A stretch of 64,000 bases of DNA from Paeniglutamicibacter sulfureus (GCF_030512175.1 NZ_JAULBL010000001.1:372001-436000); one strand, 5' to 3'. Shown: positions 35,120 through 44,850, counted from the first letter of the stretch. Numbers and translations are program-made. The notes: generated from the letters alone by a model not told the origin.

Positions 35120-36366
35120 AGTGATTCCAAACGCTTGGCGGCTTCTGTTCGTGCCCAGGACTCTGCGGCCAGCACGGAATCCAGGTCCAGGGTGCCGGGC
35201 TCGGGGTCGTAGCCCTGCAGGATGGCGTCGACCGTTTCGACGATGTCGGTGAAGCGGATGGCCCCGGCGTGGAATGCCTCGACGGCTTCTTCGTTCACGG
35301 CGTTGTACACGGCCATGTGCGTGGGCGAGGCGGCCGCGGCGGCCTTGGCCAGCTCGATGGCCGGGAAGGCAGCGGCATCCAGCGGCTCGAAGGTCCAGGA
35401 GGAGGCCGTGGACCAGTCGCACGGGGCGGTGGCCCCCGGCACCCGCGCCGGCCAGCCGATCCCCAGGGCGATGGGCAGGGCCATGTCAGGCGGGGAGGCC
35501 TGGGCGATGGTGGAGCCGTCGATGAATTCGACCATGGAGTGCACGATGGATTGCGGGTGCACCACCGCCTCGATGTTCTCCAGCGGCACGTCGAAGAGCA
35601 GGTGCGCCTCGATGACCTCCAGGGCCTTGTTGACCATGGTGGCCGAGTTGGTGGTCACCACCTTGCCCATGTCCCAGGTCGGGTGGGCCAATGCCTGTTC
35701 CGGGGTGACCTCGCGCAGCTGCCCGCGGTCCCAGCCCCGGAAGGGTCCGCCGGAAGCGGTGACGATGAGCCTGTGCACTTCATCCGGGGTGCCGGCGCGC
35801 AGCGCCTGGGCCAGGGCGGAATGCTCGGAGTCCACCGGGACCAGCTGTCCGGGTGCGGCGGCGTCCTTGACCAGCGCGCCTCCGACGATCAGCGATTCCT
35901 TATTGGCCAGGGCCAGCAGGTGGCCCGCATTCAGCGCAGCGAGCGTGGGGGGCAGGCCGATGGAGCCGGTGATGCCGTTGAGCACCACGTCGGCGTCAGG
36001 GAACGAAGCGATTTGCGTTGCCGCGTCGGGCCCGGCGAAGAGTTGCGGGTCGTAGCCCTGGACCCCGGCGGCGTCCTTGGCCGCGGCGATCGCGGCGGAG
36101 AGCGCGTCGATATCCGGGTGGGCGCAACCCACCGCGGCGGCCCGCGTGGCCACGGCCTGGGCTGCCAGCAGGGGCAGGTTGCTGCCGCCCGAAAGGGCTG
36201 CGACGGCAAATCTGTCGGGCGCCGCGGCGATGACCTCCAGACCCTGGGTGCCGATGGATCCGGTGGAGCCGATCAGTGTGATGCGGCGGATCGTGCCGGG
36301 AAGCGGAGGCGTGAAAGCCGTGGCCGGGCGGGGGGCGGAAAACTGCGCAATGTTCACCTGACCCAT
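35116..36366 (-). CDS. dxr: 1-deoxy-D-xylulose 5-phosphate reductoisomerase
   Basis: First committed MEP-pathway step (DXP to MEP, NADPH). 416 residues with the nucleotide motif [17 protein letters not shown], the metal/substrate motif [23 protein letters not shown], and a catalytic loop around [18 protein letters not shown] 36366 lies near the homologue start; GTG 36357 is also in frame. An N-terminal extension of about 25 residues precedes the Rossmann fold. The stop overlaps rseP. Confidence 0.93.
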   Translation of the reverse strand: MGQVNIAQFSAPRPATAFTPPLPGTIRRITLIGSTGSIGTQGLEVIAAAPDRFAVAALSGGSNLPLLAAQAVATRAAAVGCAHPDIDALSAAIAAAKDAAGVQGYDPQLFAGPDAATQIASFPDADVVLNGITGSIGLPPTLAALNAGHLLALANKESLIVGGALVKDAAAPGQLVPVDSEHSALAQALRAGTPDEVHRLIVTASGGPFRGWDRGQLREVTPEQALAHPTWDMGKVVTTNSATMVNKALEVIEAHLLFDVPLENIEAVVHPQSIVHSMVEFIDGSTIAQASPPDMALPIALGIGWPARVPGATAPCDWSTASSWTFEPLDAAAFPAIELAKAAAAASPTHMAVYNAVNEEAVEAFHAGAIRFTDIVETVDAILQGYDPEPGTLDLDSVLAAESWARTEAAKRLESL

Positions 36367-36444
36367 TATGTCCGCTCTTCCTGTGCCTACCCAATGGGCG
36401 GCGGGCGCAACGTCGCGGTACGCGCTGCCGCCCTTAACCGGGAA

Positions 36445-36484
36445 TGGCCCCCGTTTCCCTCCGTGAAGGGGGAATCGGGGGCCA
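36445..36484. terminator. Terminator after tctA
   Basis: Arms 36445-36459 and 36470-36484 pair over 15 bp with one mismatch (TGGCCCCCG core) around a 10-nt loop. It lies 22 bp beyond the tctA stop and before dxr on the same strand, so it separates the two units. Confidence 0.75.
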
Positions 36485-36506
36485 CGTCCGGATGGCACGT
36501 GCGCGG

Positions 36507-38138
36507 CTAGCGACGCGTCTTGCCGCTGTGGCGCGGGCCGTGGATGTCCATGACCTGAACGTCTGCGGGCTCTTCGTTCTCGCCGTTGGCGGTCCCGGCC
36601 TCGGGTACCACCTCCACCGGCTCCACCAGTTCCCCGACCTCGGCCGCGGCCTTCGGGAACAGGCGGCGCAGCGCCTTGGCCAGCAGCGGCCAGAGCAGCA
36701 CCAGGGCGATGATTACGTAGACGACCACGGCGATCGGCTCGCTGAACAGGCCGGCCGGGTCCCCGCCGCTGAGCTGCAGGGACTTGCGCAGTTCCTCCTC
36801 GGCCCGGGGGCCTAGGATCACGCCAATGATCAGCGGCAGCACCGGGATGCCGAAGCGGCGCATCGCGAAGCCCAGCGTGCCCAGCACCAGCAGGATGACC
36901 AGGTCAAAGGCCTGCAGGTTCACCGCGTACGCGCCCAGCGTGGCGAAGAACAGGATGCCGGCGTAGAGGTACTGGCGCGGCAGCTGCAGCAGCTTGGCCC
37001 ACAATGGCGCCATGGGCAGGTTGACCAGCAGCAGCAACGCGTTGCCGATGAACAGGCTGGCGATCAACGCCCACACCAGCTTCGGTTCCTCCTCGAAGAG
37101 CAGCGGGCCGGGCTGGACCCCCAGCTGCATGAGCGCCAGGAGCATGACCGCGGCGGTCGCGTTGGTCGGCAGGCCCAGGGCCAGCATCGGGGTCAGCGTT
37201 CCGGCGGCCGAGGCGTTGTTGGCCGCCTCGGGACCCGCGACGCCTTCGATGGCGCCGTGGCCGAATTCCTCCGGGTGCTTCGAGAGCTTCTTCTCGGTGA
37301 TGTAGGACAGGAACGTCGGGATCTCCGCGCCGCCGGCGGGCAGGGCGCCGAAGGGGAAGCCGTACGCGGTGCCGCGCAGCCAGGGCTTCCAGGAGCGCTT
37401 CCAGTCGGACTTGCCCATCCAGGGGCGTCCCACGGGAATCGTCTGGCTCCGGGTCTTGCGCAGGTGCGCGGCGATCCACAGTGCCTCGCCGATGGCGAAG
37501 ATCGCCACGGCCACCACTACGATGTCCAGCCCGTCGGCGAGCAGCGGCTGGCCGAAGACCAGCCGGCCCTGTCCGCTGACCGGGTCCAGGCCGACCAGGC
37601 CGATGGCCAGGCCCAGCCCCAGGGCGGCAAAACCGCGCAGCTTGGAGGTACCCAGCACGGCGGTTACGGCGATGAGCGCCAGCAGCATGATGGCCAGGTA
37701 GCTCGGGTTGCCCAAGGACACGGCGAACTTCACCACCCAGGGGGCGATGGTGGCCAGCAGCGCGGTGCCGATGGTGCCGGCGACGAACGAGCCGATGGCC
37801 GCGGTGGCCAGTGCCTGGGCGGCGCGCCCCGCCTTGGCCATCTTGTGGCCCTCAATGGCGGTGATGACCGTGGCGGACTCGCCGGGGGTGTTCAGCAGGA
37901 TGGAGGTGGTCGAGCCGCCGAACATGCCGCCGTAGTAGATGCCGGCGAACATGATCATGGCGCTGGTGGGTTCCAGCCCGTAGGTCACCGGCAGCAGCAG
38001 CGCGATCGCCATGGCCGGGCCGATGCCCGGCAGCACGCCGATGGCGGTGCCCAGCAGCACGCCGATCACGGCGAAGAGCAGGTTGACGGGGGTCACTGCG
38101 GTGGCGAACCCCTGCATCAGCAGGTTGAATGTATCCAC
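36507..38138 (-). CDS. tctA: Tripartite tricarboxylate transporter, large membrane subunit TctA
   Basis: 543 residues, about twelve helices. It carries the TctA signature [20 protein letters not shown] followed by [20 protein letters not shown], and the second-half repeat [19 protein letters not shown] with [18 protein letters not shown]. It is the channel-forming part of a secondary importer for citrate or other carboxylates, working with TctB and the binding protein TctC. The start follows the tctB stop directly. A C-terminal charged tail of about 40 residues ([11 protein letters not shown]) is unusual but not domain-like. Confidence 0.93.
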   Translation of the reverse strand: MDTFNLLMQGFATAVTPVNLLFAVIGVLLGTAIGVLPGIGPAMAIALLLPVTYGLEPTSAMIMFAGIYYGGMFGGSTTSILLNTPGESATVITAIEGHKMAKAGRAAQALATAAIGSFVAGTIGTALLATIAPWVVKFAVSLGNPSYLAIMLLALIAVTAVLGTSKLRGFAALGLGLAIGLVGLDPVSGQGRLVFGQPLLADGLDIVVVAVAIFAIGEALWIAAHLRKTRSQTIPVGRPWMGKSDWKRSWKPWLRGTAYGFPFGALPAGGAEIPTFLSYITEKKLSKHPEEFGHGAIEGVAGPEAANNASAAGTLTPMLALGLPTNATAAVMLLALMQLGVQPGPLLFEEEPKLVWALIASLFIGNALLLLVNLPMAPLWAKLLQLPRQYLYAGILFFATLGAYAVNLQAFDLVILLVLGTLGFAMRRFGIPVLPLIIGVILGPRAEEELRKSLQLSGGDPAGLFSEPIAVVVYVIIALVLLWPLLAKALRRLFPKAAAEVGELVEPVEVVPEAGTANGENEEPADVQVMDIHGPRHSGKTRR

Positions 38139-38642
38139 TTAGAGCACTCCCTCGAGCAGGCCGGCCGGCAGGTGGATGCCCAGCCCCAGATAGAAGCCGT
38201 AGAAGGTGCCCACGGTCAGGGCCACGGAAATCAGTCCATCACGGATGTAGTTGCGCCCGCCCAGGGCCAGGACGCTGCCCCAAAAGAGGATGGTTCCGGA
38301 GATGGGCCAGCCCACCAGGTCGATGAAGACGATATTGAGGATAAAGACCAGCATCAGGGGAACGACGACCTTCCAGTCGATGGGCGTTCCGAGCTCGATG
38401 TCCTCGCCGTCCTCAGGCTCCGCCGCTCCCCCGCGCAGGATGTTCACGGCGAGCAGGATGGCGCAGCCCAAAAGCAGGGTCCCCACGATGTAGGGAACGG
38501 TCTTGGGACCCAGCCCGTCGGACTGCTGGAATGGCACATTCAAGCCAATGGCATCGATCACCACCATGGCCCCGACCGCCCCGAGCAGGGCCGCAAAGCC
38601 CAGCTCGGGGCGGTCCTTGAGCCAAACGGCTACTGGTTTCAT
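38139..38642 (-). CDS. tctB: Tripartite tricarboxylate transporter, small membrane subunit TctB
   Basis: 167 residues with four hydrophobic segments (FAALLGAVGAMVVIDAI, VGTLLLGCAILLAVNIL, VVPLMLVFILNIVFIDLVG and LISVALTVGTFYGFY). Short and poorly conserved as usual for TctB, but its place between tctC and tctA settles the call. It overlaps tctC by 4 nt and abuts tctA. Confidence 0.9.
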   Translation of the reverse strand: MKPVAVWLKDRPELGFAALLGAVGAMVVIDAIGLNVPFQQSDGLGPKTVPYIVGTLLLGCAILLAVNILRGGAAEPEDGEDIELGTPIDWKVVVPLMLVFILNIVFIDLVGWPISGTILFWGSVLALGGRNYIRDGLISVALTVGTFYGFYLGLGIHLPAGLLEGVL

Positions 38643-39646
38643 GCCAATCCCAGGGCGGCCAGCACGTCGGAAACCCGCTTGTCCTGATCCGTGAGGAAGG
38701 TGGAGAACTCATCGCCGGTGATGAAGGCGTCGGTCCAGCCGTTGGTCTTCAGTGCCGCCTTCCATTCCTCGGAGGCGTGCATCTTCTCCATCGTGGCGAT
38801 CCAGCGGGCCTTGGCCTCGTCGCTGATGCCCGGAGGGGCCACCAGGCCGCGCCAGTTGCTGAACTCCAGGTCGATGTCCGATTCCTTCAGGGTCGGGGCG
38901 TCGACGCCCTCGAGGCGCTCGGCGCCGGAGGTTGCCAGCACGCGGACGTCGCCGGACTGGATCTGCTTGAGGAATTCCCCGGCACCGGAGGCCGCGAATC
39001 CCAGCTTGTTGCCCAGGATCGCCGGCAGCAGGTCGCCGCCGCCGTCGTAGGAGACGTAGTTGACCTTTTTGGCGTCGATCCCCACGGCCTGGGCCAGCTG
39101 CATCGGCAGCAGGTGGTCGGGGCCGCCCGGCGAGGAGCCGCCGCCCACGGCCAGCTTGGACGGGTCCTTCTTCCAGGCCGCGACGAGGTCCTCGATGGTC
39201 TTGTACGGGGAGTCCTTCGAGACCATGATGGCCCCCGGCTCCTGGATCAGCCGGGCGATCGGGGTGGTGTCGGTCAGCCGGGCGTCGGTGTCGTTGGTGT
39301 AGCTCGCGCCCACCACGCCCAGGCCCATGAGCATGCCGAGGTCGTTGTTGCCCTTTTCGTTGACGATGCGCGAAAGGCCCACGGTGCCGCCGGCGCCGGC
39401 GAGGTTGAAGACCTCCACCGACTTGGCGATCTCCGCTTCCTCCATGACCTTGGCGCCGACGCGGGCCGTGGTGTCGTAGCCGCCGCCGGGGCTGTTGGGG
39501 ACCATGATCCGCAGGCCCGTCACCGGGCCGGATTCGGCCGCGCTGCCGGAGGCGCCGGCGTCATTGCCGGTGACCCCGCAGCCGGTGGCGGCGAGCATGA
39601 TGCCGGCCGCAACCGCTGCCAGCTTCAAGATATTGGTTCGTCCCAT
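38639..39646 (-). CDS. tctC: Tripartite tricarboxylate transporter, substrate-binding lipoprotein TctC
   Basis: 335 residues with a lipoprotein signal peptide and lipobox LAATGC. TctC-type (Bug) fold: RIMVPNSPGGGYDTTARVG, the carboxylate-binding beta strand, and GGGSSPGGPDHLLP. It delivers carboxylates to TctAB. ATG 39646 is preferred over ATG 39658 because GGGA precedes it. It is the first gene of tctCBA and is divergent from a CitA-type kinase that probably senses the same substrate. Confidence 0.92.
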   Translation of the reverse strand: MGRTNILKLAAVAAGIMLAATGCGVTGNDAGASGSAAESGPVTGLRIMVPNSPGGGYDTTARVGAKVMEEAEIAKSVEVFNLAGAGGTVGLSRIVNEKGNNDLGMLMGLGVVGASYTNDTDARLTDTTPIARLIQEPGAIMVSKDSPYKTIEDLVAAWKKDPSKLAVGGGSSPGGPDHLLPMQLAQAVGIDAKKVNYVSYDGGGDLLPAILGNKLGFAASGAGEFLKQIQSGDVRVLATSGAERLEGVDAPTLKESDIDLEFSNWRGLVAPPGISDEAKARWIATMEKMHASEEWKAALKTNGWTDAFITGDEFSTFLTDQDKRVSDVLAALGLA

Positions 39647-39736
39647 GGTGATTCCCATCTCAAATGCGAGTGAATGATGTGCACCACACTAGGCCGCCGC
39701 CAAGGCCGGGCAATTCTTGTGGTCGCAAAGAAAGTT

Positions 39737-39753
39737 GTGTACATAGTGTTCAC
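39737..39753. promoter_or_regulatory. Inverted repeat between tctC and the sensor kinase, candidate response-regulator site
   Basis: GTGTAC-ATAGT-GTTCAC is a 6+6 inverted repeat with one mismatch in the divergent intergenic region. It fits a target for the neighbouring CitB-type regulator or for RNA polymerase control. Only one clear copy is seen. Confidence 0.35.
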
Positions 39754-39859
39754 GGTCACATTCGGTGCGGGTGCGCGATGTCGGTAGAGTTCACGCCGAA
39801 GGCGCATGCCGGACCGGGCGATTGGCGCCGGGTGCGTCATGGCACGGAAAGGACCGCCG

Positions 39860-41479
39860 GTGTCCGGCCACTCCCCCGCCCCGCGTTGGGGCCGCACCGC
39901 CCGGCTGAGCCTCGCGGGCCAGTTCCTGGGACTGCAATTGTTGATCCTGCTCGCCGTCATGGCCGGGGTCCTGGCCATGTCCCTGGCCCAGGCCACCCAG
40001 ACCTTTGAACGCGTCGAGTCCCGGCGCTCGCTGGCCGCTGCCGAAAACCTCGCCGCGACCCCGCTGGTGCGCGCCCTGCTGCCCGAGGCCAGGCCCCGCT
40101 TCGGCTCGGCCCTGCCCTCGATCACCGAGTCGGTGCGCTCGGTCTCCGGCAGCAGCGAGGCGGTGCTGGTCAACGCCGAGGGGACCGTGGTGACAGCCTC
40201 AAATCCCGCCCTGCTCGGTGAGAAGTTCCCGCTGGGCGAATCCGAGGTCATGGAGGGCCGCGCATGGACCGGGTCCACGCAGCGCGGCGGCATCAAGATG
40301 CTCGAGGCACACGTCCCGGTGCTCGACGACGGCGGACGGCTCGTGGGATTCGCCGCCATGGGGCGCAGCTATCCCTCGCTGCTGGAGCGCCTGCTGGAGG
40401 CCACCCCCAACCTGCTGGTCTACCTGGGGGTCTCGGTGGCGCTGGGCACCCTCGGTTCGCTCCTGCTCTCCCGCCGCGTCAAGCGCCAGACCCTGGGCCT
40501 GGAGCCGGCGGAAATCACCGGGCTGGTCGAACACCGCGAGGCCATCCTGCACGGGGTCAAGGAGGGCGTGGTGGCCATCGACCTGCGCGAGCGCATCACC
40601 CTGGCCAATGACGCGGCACGCAGGCTGCTGGGCTGGCCCGAGGACTGCGAGGGCCGGACCCTGGCGGACCTTGCCATCGACGCGGCCCTGCGCGAGGTGC
40701 TGACCATGAAACAGGCCGAGGCCGACCGGCTGGTGCTGGTCGGCGAGCGCATGGTGGTGTTCAACCGCCGCCCCATGGAGGCCCGCGGCCGGCTGGTCGG
40801 CTCGGTGACCACGCTGCGCGACCGCACCGAACTGACGACCCTTGAAAAGGAACTGGGGGCCACGCGCATGACCACCGAGACGCTACGCGCGCAGACCCAC
40901 GAGTTCGCCAACCAGCTGCACACCATCTCCGGGCTGATCCAGCTGGAGGAATACGACGAGGTGCTCTCCTACGTCAACGGGGTGAGCTTCAGCCGCACCC
41001 GGCTGCTGGACGACGTCACCCACCGCGTGGCAGACCCCACGGTGGCCGCGCTGCTCATTGCCAAGTCCGCGCTGGCCTCGGAGCGGGGCGTGGGCATCGA
41101 CCTGGATCCGGCCTCGCAGCTGGGCCGGGTGGACGAGGCACTGTCGCGGGACCTGACCACGGTGGTCGGCAACCTGGTGGACAACGCCATCGACGCGGTG
41201 GCGGGGCGCCCCGACGCGCAGGTCAAGGTCCGGCTGGCCGAGGAAGACGGGACGGTGGTGGTCACGGTGCAGGACTCGGGCGAGGGGGTCGACGAGTCGA
41301 ACGTTGCTAAGATCTTCGTGCAGGGCTACAGCACCAAGGCCTCCGCCTCCGAGGCGGGGCGCGGCTTCGGCCTGGCGCTGACCCGCCTGGTGTGCCTGCG
41401 CCGCGGCGGCGACGTCACGGTCGCCAACGACGAGGGGGCGGTCTTCACCGCCCGCCTGGGAAAAAGGGTTCAGCCATGA
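39860..41479 (+). CDS. CitA/DcuS-type sensor histidine kinase
   Basis: 539 residues. TM1 about 20-42, extracytoplasmic PAS/Cache sensor about 45-175 (TPLVRALLPEARPRFGSAL to FAAMGRSYPSLLERLL), TM2 about 185-208 (LLVYLGVSVALGTLGSLLLS), cytoplasmic PAS about 220-325, phosphoacceptor His347 in QTHEFANQLHTISGLI, and an ATPase domain with NLVDNAIDAV and GRGFGLALTRLVC. This is the citrate/C4-dicarboxylate sensor class. GTG 39860 has AAAGGA 7 nt upstream; ATG 39839 is possible. The stop overlaps the regulator start (ATGA). Divergent from tctCBA, its likely target. Confidence 0.9.
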   Translation: MSGHSPAPRWGRTARLSLAGQFLGLQLLILLAVMAGVLAMSLAQATQTFERVESRRSLAAAENLAATPLVRALLPEARPRFGSALPSITESVRSVSGSSEAVLVNAEGTVVTASNPALLGEKFPLGESEVMEGRAWTGSTQRGGIKMLEAHVPVLDDGGRLVGFAAMGRSYPSLLERLLEATPNLLVYLGVSVALGTLGSLLLSRRVKRQTLGLEPAEITGLVEHREAILHGVKEGVVAIDLRERITLANDAARRLLGWPEDCEGRTLADLAIDAALREVLTMKQAEADRLVLVGERMVVFNRRPMEARGRLVGSVTTLRDRTELTTLEKELGATRMTTETLRAQTHEFANQLHTISGLIQLEEYDEVLSYVNGVSFSRTRLLDDVTHRVADPTVAALLIAKSALASERGVGIDLDPASQLGRVDEALSRDLTTVVGNLVDNAIDAVAGRPDAQVKVRLAEEDGTVVVTVQDSGEGVDESNVAKIFVQGYSTKASASEAGRGFGLALTRLVCLRRGGDVTVANDEGAVFTARLGKRVQP

Positions 41480-42141
41480 TCAAGGTGCTCATCGTCGACG
41501 ACGATTTCATGGTCGCGCGAATCCATTCGGGGTTCGTGGCGCAGATGCCCGGCTTCGAGGTTGCAGGGGTCGCCCGCACCGGGGCCCAGGCCCTGGCCGA
41601 GGCCCGCCGCCTGCGGCCCGATTTGGTGCTGCTGGACATCCACCTGCCCGACATTTACGGGCTGGAGCTGCTGGGCCAGTTGCGCGCGGAGGTCCCGGAG
41701 CTTGACGTGCTGGTGATCAGCGCCGCCCGCGAGGCCGAGACGGTGCGCCGGGCGCTGCGCGGGGGCATCGTGCACTATCTGATGAAGCCGTTCACCCAGG
41801 AGGACCTGCACCAGCGCCTGGAGCACTACCGGCGCACCTATCGTTCGCTGGGTTCGGCAGCCACCGCCGAGCAGTCCGACGTCGATGCTGTCTTCGGCAT
41901 GGCCGGGGCCGACAAGCCGCTGCCCAAGGGTTGCGCGGCGGAGACCATGGAGCGGGTGCAGGGCATCCTGCGCGAGGCGGAGGCGGATCTCTCCGCGCTG
42001 GAGGTCGGCGAGATGCTGGGCCTGTCCCGGGTCAGCGCGCGGCGCTACCTGGAGTACCTCAACGAGGTCGGCCAGGCGCAGGTGCACCTGCGCTATGGCG
42101 GCGGGCGTCCCGAGCGCAGGTACAGCCGGCGCGGGGCCTGA
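41476..42141 (+). CDS. CitB/DcuR-type response regulator
   Basis: 221 residues. Receiver domain with acidic pocket VDDD, phosphoacceptor Asp54 in LVLLDIHLPDIYG, and the Lys in YLMKPFTQEDL. The C-terminal helix-turn-helix (SALEVGEMLGLSRVSARRYLEYL) is of the CitB type. It probably activates the divergent tct operon when the kinase detects tricarboxylate. Translation is coupled to the kinase by the ATGA overlap. Confidence 0.92.
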   Translation: MIKVLIVDDDFMVARIHSGFVAQMPGFEVAGVARTGAQALAEARRLRPDLVLLDIHLPDIYGLELLGQLRAEVPELDVLVISAAREAETVRRALRGGIVHYLMKPFTQEDLHQRLEHYRRTYRSLGSAATAEQSDVDAVFGMAGADKPLPKGCAAETMERVQGILREAEADLSALEVGEMLGLSRVSARRYLEYLNEVGQAQVHLRYGGGRPERRYSRRGA

Positions 42142-42154
42142 GCCGCGGCCCCGC
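42131..42154. terminator. Compact terminator shared by convergent regulator and maoC genes
   Basis: GCGGGGCC at 42131-42138 pairs with GGCCCCGC at 42147-42154 around an 8-nt loop. The hairpin contains the stop codon of the plus-strand regulator and touches that of the minus-strand gene, so both transcripts may end here. Confidence 0.55.
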
Positions 42155-42684
42155 TACAGCCAGTCGTCCTCGCCGAAGGACCCGTTCTGCAGCTTCTGGT
42201 GCGCCTCGCGCGTGAACATCAGGCACACGCGCGTGGCCTCGGCCACCGTGATTCCGTCCTGGTTCTTGCCCACGTGGGAGAAGGTTGCCACCCCGAGCCC
42301 CGGCCGGGAGTTGGAGGGACGCAGGTCAACGATGTGCGTCTGGGTGTAGAGCGTGTCCCCCGGGAAGAGCGGGTGCGGGAACCGCACGTCTGTCAGTCCC
42401 AGCTGGCCCATCAGCGTCCCCTGGGTCAGCTGCGACACCGACTGGCCGACCATGGTGGCCAGGGTGAACATCGAATTCATGACCCGCCGCCCGAACGGCT
42501 GGGTCGCGGCGAAGGCGGCATCCAGGTGCAGCGCCTGGGTGTTCATGCTCAAGGTGGTGAACAGGACGTTGTCCGCCTCCGTCATGGTGCGTCCGGGCGA
42601 GTGCACGTAGACGGCCCCGGCATCCAGTTCCTCGAAGTAGAGGCCCCGCTCATGGATTTCGCGCACTTCGTCCTGCTCCGACAT
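42154..42684 (-). CDS. MaoC-family acyl-CoA hydratase
   Basis: 176 residues, a single hot-dog domain. It has GLYFEELDAGAVYVHSPGRTMTEADNVLFTTLSMNTQALHLD, the hydratase-type active-site region, and FPHPLFPGDTLYTQTHIV. The length and pattern suit a MaoC dehydratase acting on enoyl-CoA, possibly of branched or dicarboxylic chains. ATG 42684 has GAGG just upstream; GTG 42693 is alternative. It follows the acyl-CoA dehydrogenase by 109 bp on the same strand, so dehydrogenation and hydration steps probably run together. Confidence 0.82.
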   Translation of the reverse strand: MSEQDEVREIHERGLYFEELDAGAVYVHSPGRTMTEADNVLFTTLSMNTQALHLDAAFAATQPFGRRVMNSMFTLATMVGQSVSQLTQGTLMGQLGLTDVRFPHPLFPGDTLYTQTHIVDLRPSNSRPGLGVATFSHVGKNQDGITVAEATRVCLMFTREAHQKLQNGSFGEDDWL

Positions 42685-42793
42685 GTACCTCACGCACCCC
42701 TCGTGCTTGTGTGCGGTTGACCGGCCCCGCGGGTGCCGGTCAATCCCCTTGTCTTGCCATCCTACAAACTTCCCGGCCCTCCGGCCGTGATCC

Positions 42794-43957
42794 CTACAAT
42801 CCCAGCGAGCGGGCGATGAGCAGCAACTGGACCTCGGTGGTTCCCTCGCCGATTTCCAGGATCTTCGAATCCCGGTAGTGCCTGGCCACCAGTGACTCGT
42901 TCATGAACCCGTAGCCACCGAAGATCTGCGTGGCATCGCGCGCATTGTCCATGGCGGCCTCCCCGGCAACCAGCTTGGCGATCGCAGCCTCGGTCTTGAA
43001 ATCCTGGCCCGCCAGCATCTTGGCCGCCGCCGCATAATAGGCCAGGCGCGAGGTGTGCACCCGGGCGGCCATCCGCGCGATCTTGAAGGAGATCCCCTGG
43101 TTGGAACCGATGGAGCGCCCGAAGGTTGTCCGGGTCTTGGCGTAGGCGGTGGCCTCGTCCAGGCAGCCCTGGGCCGCCCCGGTGCCCAGCGCCGCGATGG
43201 CGATGCGTCCCTCGTCGAGGATGGACAGGAAGTTTGCGTAGCCGCGCCCGCGCTCCCCCAGCAGGTTTTCCTCGGGCACCGTGGCGTTCTCAAACCTCAG
43301 CGGATGGGTGTCGGAGGCGCGCCACCCGACCTTGTCATAGGCGGGGTCCACGGTGTACCCCGCGGTGTCGCGCGGCACCAGGATCGTGGAGATCTCCTTG
43401 GCGATGGAGCCGTCGGCTTTTTTCATGGTGCCGGTGACGGCGGTGACCGTCACCAGGGTGGAGATGTCGGTGCCGGAGTTGGTGATGAATTCCTTGGATC
43501 CGTTGATGACCCATGACCCGTCCGCCAGGGCGGCGGTGGTGGCCGTGCCCCCTGCATCGGAGCCCGCACCGGCTTCGGTCAGCCCGAACCCGGCCAGTTC
43601 CTGGCCCGAGCACAGCGCCGGAAGCCAGCGTTCCTTCTGCTCCTGGGTGCCGAAGCGGTGGATGGGCATGGCGCCCAGGCTGACTCCCGCCTCTAGGGTG
43701 ATGGCGACCGACTGGTCGACCCGCGCCAGTTCCTCGATGGCCAGCGAGAGCGCGAAGTAGTCCCCGCCCATGCCGCCCACGTCCTCGCCGAAGGGCAGCC
43801 CGAACAGGCCCATCTGCGCCATCTGGGCGATCACCCCATAGGGGAAGGAATGCGCAGCATCGTGCTTGGCCGATACCGGCGCCACGACCTCGTTGGCGAA
43901 CTCGCGCACCGTCTTGGCGAGTTCCGCGTAGTCCTCGTTGAGTTCCAGGTTGATCAT
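42794..43957 (-). CDS. Acyl-CoA dehydrogenase
   Basis: It oxidises an acyl-CoA to the 2-enoyl-CoA with FAD. 387 residues: N-terminal helical domain, middle beta domain with GFGLTEAGAGSDAGGTAT and WVINGSKEFITNSG, and C-terminal helical domain with the catalytic Glu region KILEIGEGTTEVQ and the FAD/dimer motif DATQIFGGYGFMNE. ATG 43957 has GGGGAA upstream. The substrate chain is unknown. It is divergent from a TetR regulator with an operator candidate between them. Confidence 0.92.
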   Translation of the reverse strand: MINLELNEDYAELAKTVREFANEVVAPVSAKHDAAHSFPYGVIAQMAQMGLFGLPFGEDVGGMGGDYFALSLAIEELARVDQSVAITLEAGVSLGAMPIHRFGTQEQKERWLPALCSGQELAGFGLTEAGAGSDAGGTATTAALADGSWVINGSKEFITNSGTDISTLVTVTAVTGTMKKADGSIAKEISTILVPRDTAGYTVDPAYDKVGWRASDTHPLRFENATVPEENLLGERGRGYANFLSILDEGRIAIAALGTGAAQGCLDEATAYAKTRTTFGRSIGSNQGISFKIARMAARVHTSRLAYYAAAAKMLAGQDFKTEAAIAKLVAGEAAMDNARDATQIFGGYGFMNESLVARHYRDSKILEIGEGTTEVQLLLIARSLGL

Positions 43958-44078
43958 GTTCCCCGGTGCCCCTTTCGCTGGTAGGCGTGGATGCCCGGTG
44001 GCCGGCGGCCGGGTGGGCCGCACCGCCGAACGGTGCGCGGTTGCGCGCCGCTTGGGCTTTGTCCATTGACCACGTATT

Positions 44079-44094
44079 GTTAGTGATCATTAAC
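44079..44094. promoter_or_regulatory. Near-perfect 16-bp palindrome, candidate TetR operator
   Basis: GTTAGTGATCATTAAC is symmetrical except for one pair of bases. It lies between the acyl-CoA dehydrogenase start and the divergent TetR gene, where such repressors normally bind to control both. Confidence 0.7.
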
Positions 44095-44198
44095 TGAGTC
44101 CGAGGCTAGTGGCGTACGGCACACTTGTCCAGCCTCCCGGACAAGTAGTATCAGCGGCCTTTGGCGGGCCTGGCAGAAGCATGAAGGAGCGGTGCAGC

Positions 44199-44813
44199 GT
44201 GAGTTCACATCCCAAGGACGTCACGGCGACCGACCGCGAACGCGCCAAGGCGCAGCGACGCGAAGACCTACTGTCCGAGGCAACCCGGCTCTTTGCCATC
44301 CACGGCTACGCTGGGGTCTCGCTCGAGGACCTCGGGGCCGCCTGCGGCATCAGCGGCCCCGCCGTATACCGCCACTTTTCGGGAAAGCCGGCGGTCCTCA
44401 TTGCCTTGTTGGTGGGGGTCAGCCAGGACCTTCTGGACGGCGGCCGGGAGGTTGCCGCCACCGGCGACACCGCCGCCGAGACGTTGAAGCGGCTGATTGC
44501 CTTCCACACGGATTTCGCGTTGGCCCGTCCGGACATCATCCAGGTCCAGGACCGGAACCTGGAAACCCTGCCGGCCCCCGAACTGCAATTGGTGCGCAAA
44601 CTGCAGCGCGAATACATCGCCCTGTGGACCGAGCAACTGCACCGGATCCACCCGCAGGAGACCAACGCCGTCATCCGCTTCCGGGCCCACGCCGCCTTCG
44701 GATTGCTCAACTCAACAGCGCATTCCGCGCACTCCCCGCGCACCTCCAAGGCGGGATTGCGCAGGCTGCTGAACCAGATGGCGGCATCCGCCCTGTTCAC
44801 ACCGGTAGGCTAG
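44199..44813 (+). CDS. TetR-family transcriptional regulator
   Basis: 204 residues. The N-terminal helix-turn-helix reads RREDLLSEATRLFAIHGYAGVSLEDLGAACGISGPAVYRHFSGKPAVL. The C-terminal helical ligand domain is of unknown specificity. GTG 44199 has AAGGAG 9 nt upstream; ATG 44181 is also in frame. Divergence from acyl-CoA dehydrogenase and maoC suggests that an acyl-CoA or fatty acid is the inducer. Confidence 0.9.
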   Translation: MSSHPKDVTATDRERAKAQRREDLLSEATRLFAIHGYAGVSLEDLGAACGISGPAVYRHFSGKPAVLIALLVGVSQDLLDGGREVAATGDTAAETLKRLIAFHTDFALARPDIIQVQDRNLETLPAPELQLVRKLQREYIALWTEQLHRIHPQETNAVIRFRAHAAFGLLNSTAHSAHSPRTSKAGLRRLLNQMAASALFTPVG

Positions 44814-44850
44814 GACCTAGACGATCACCACAACTAGAGAGGCAGTGACC

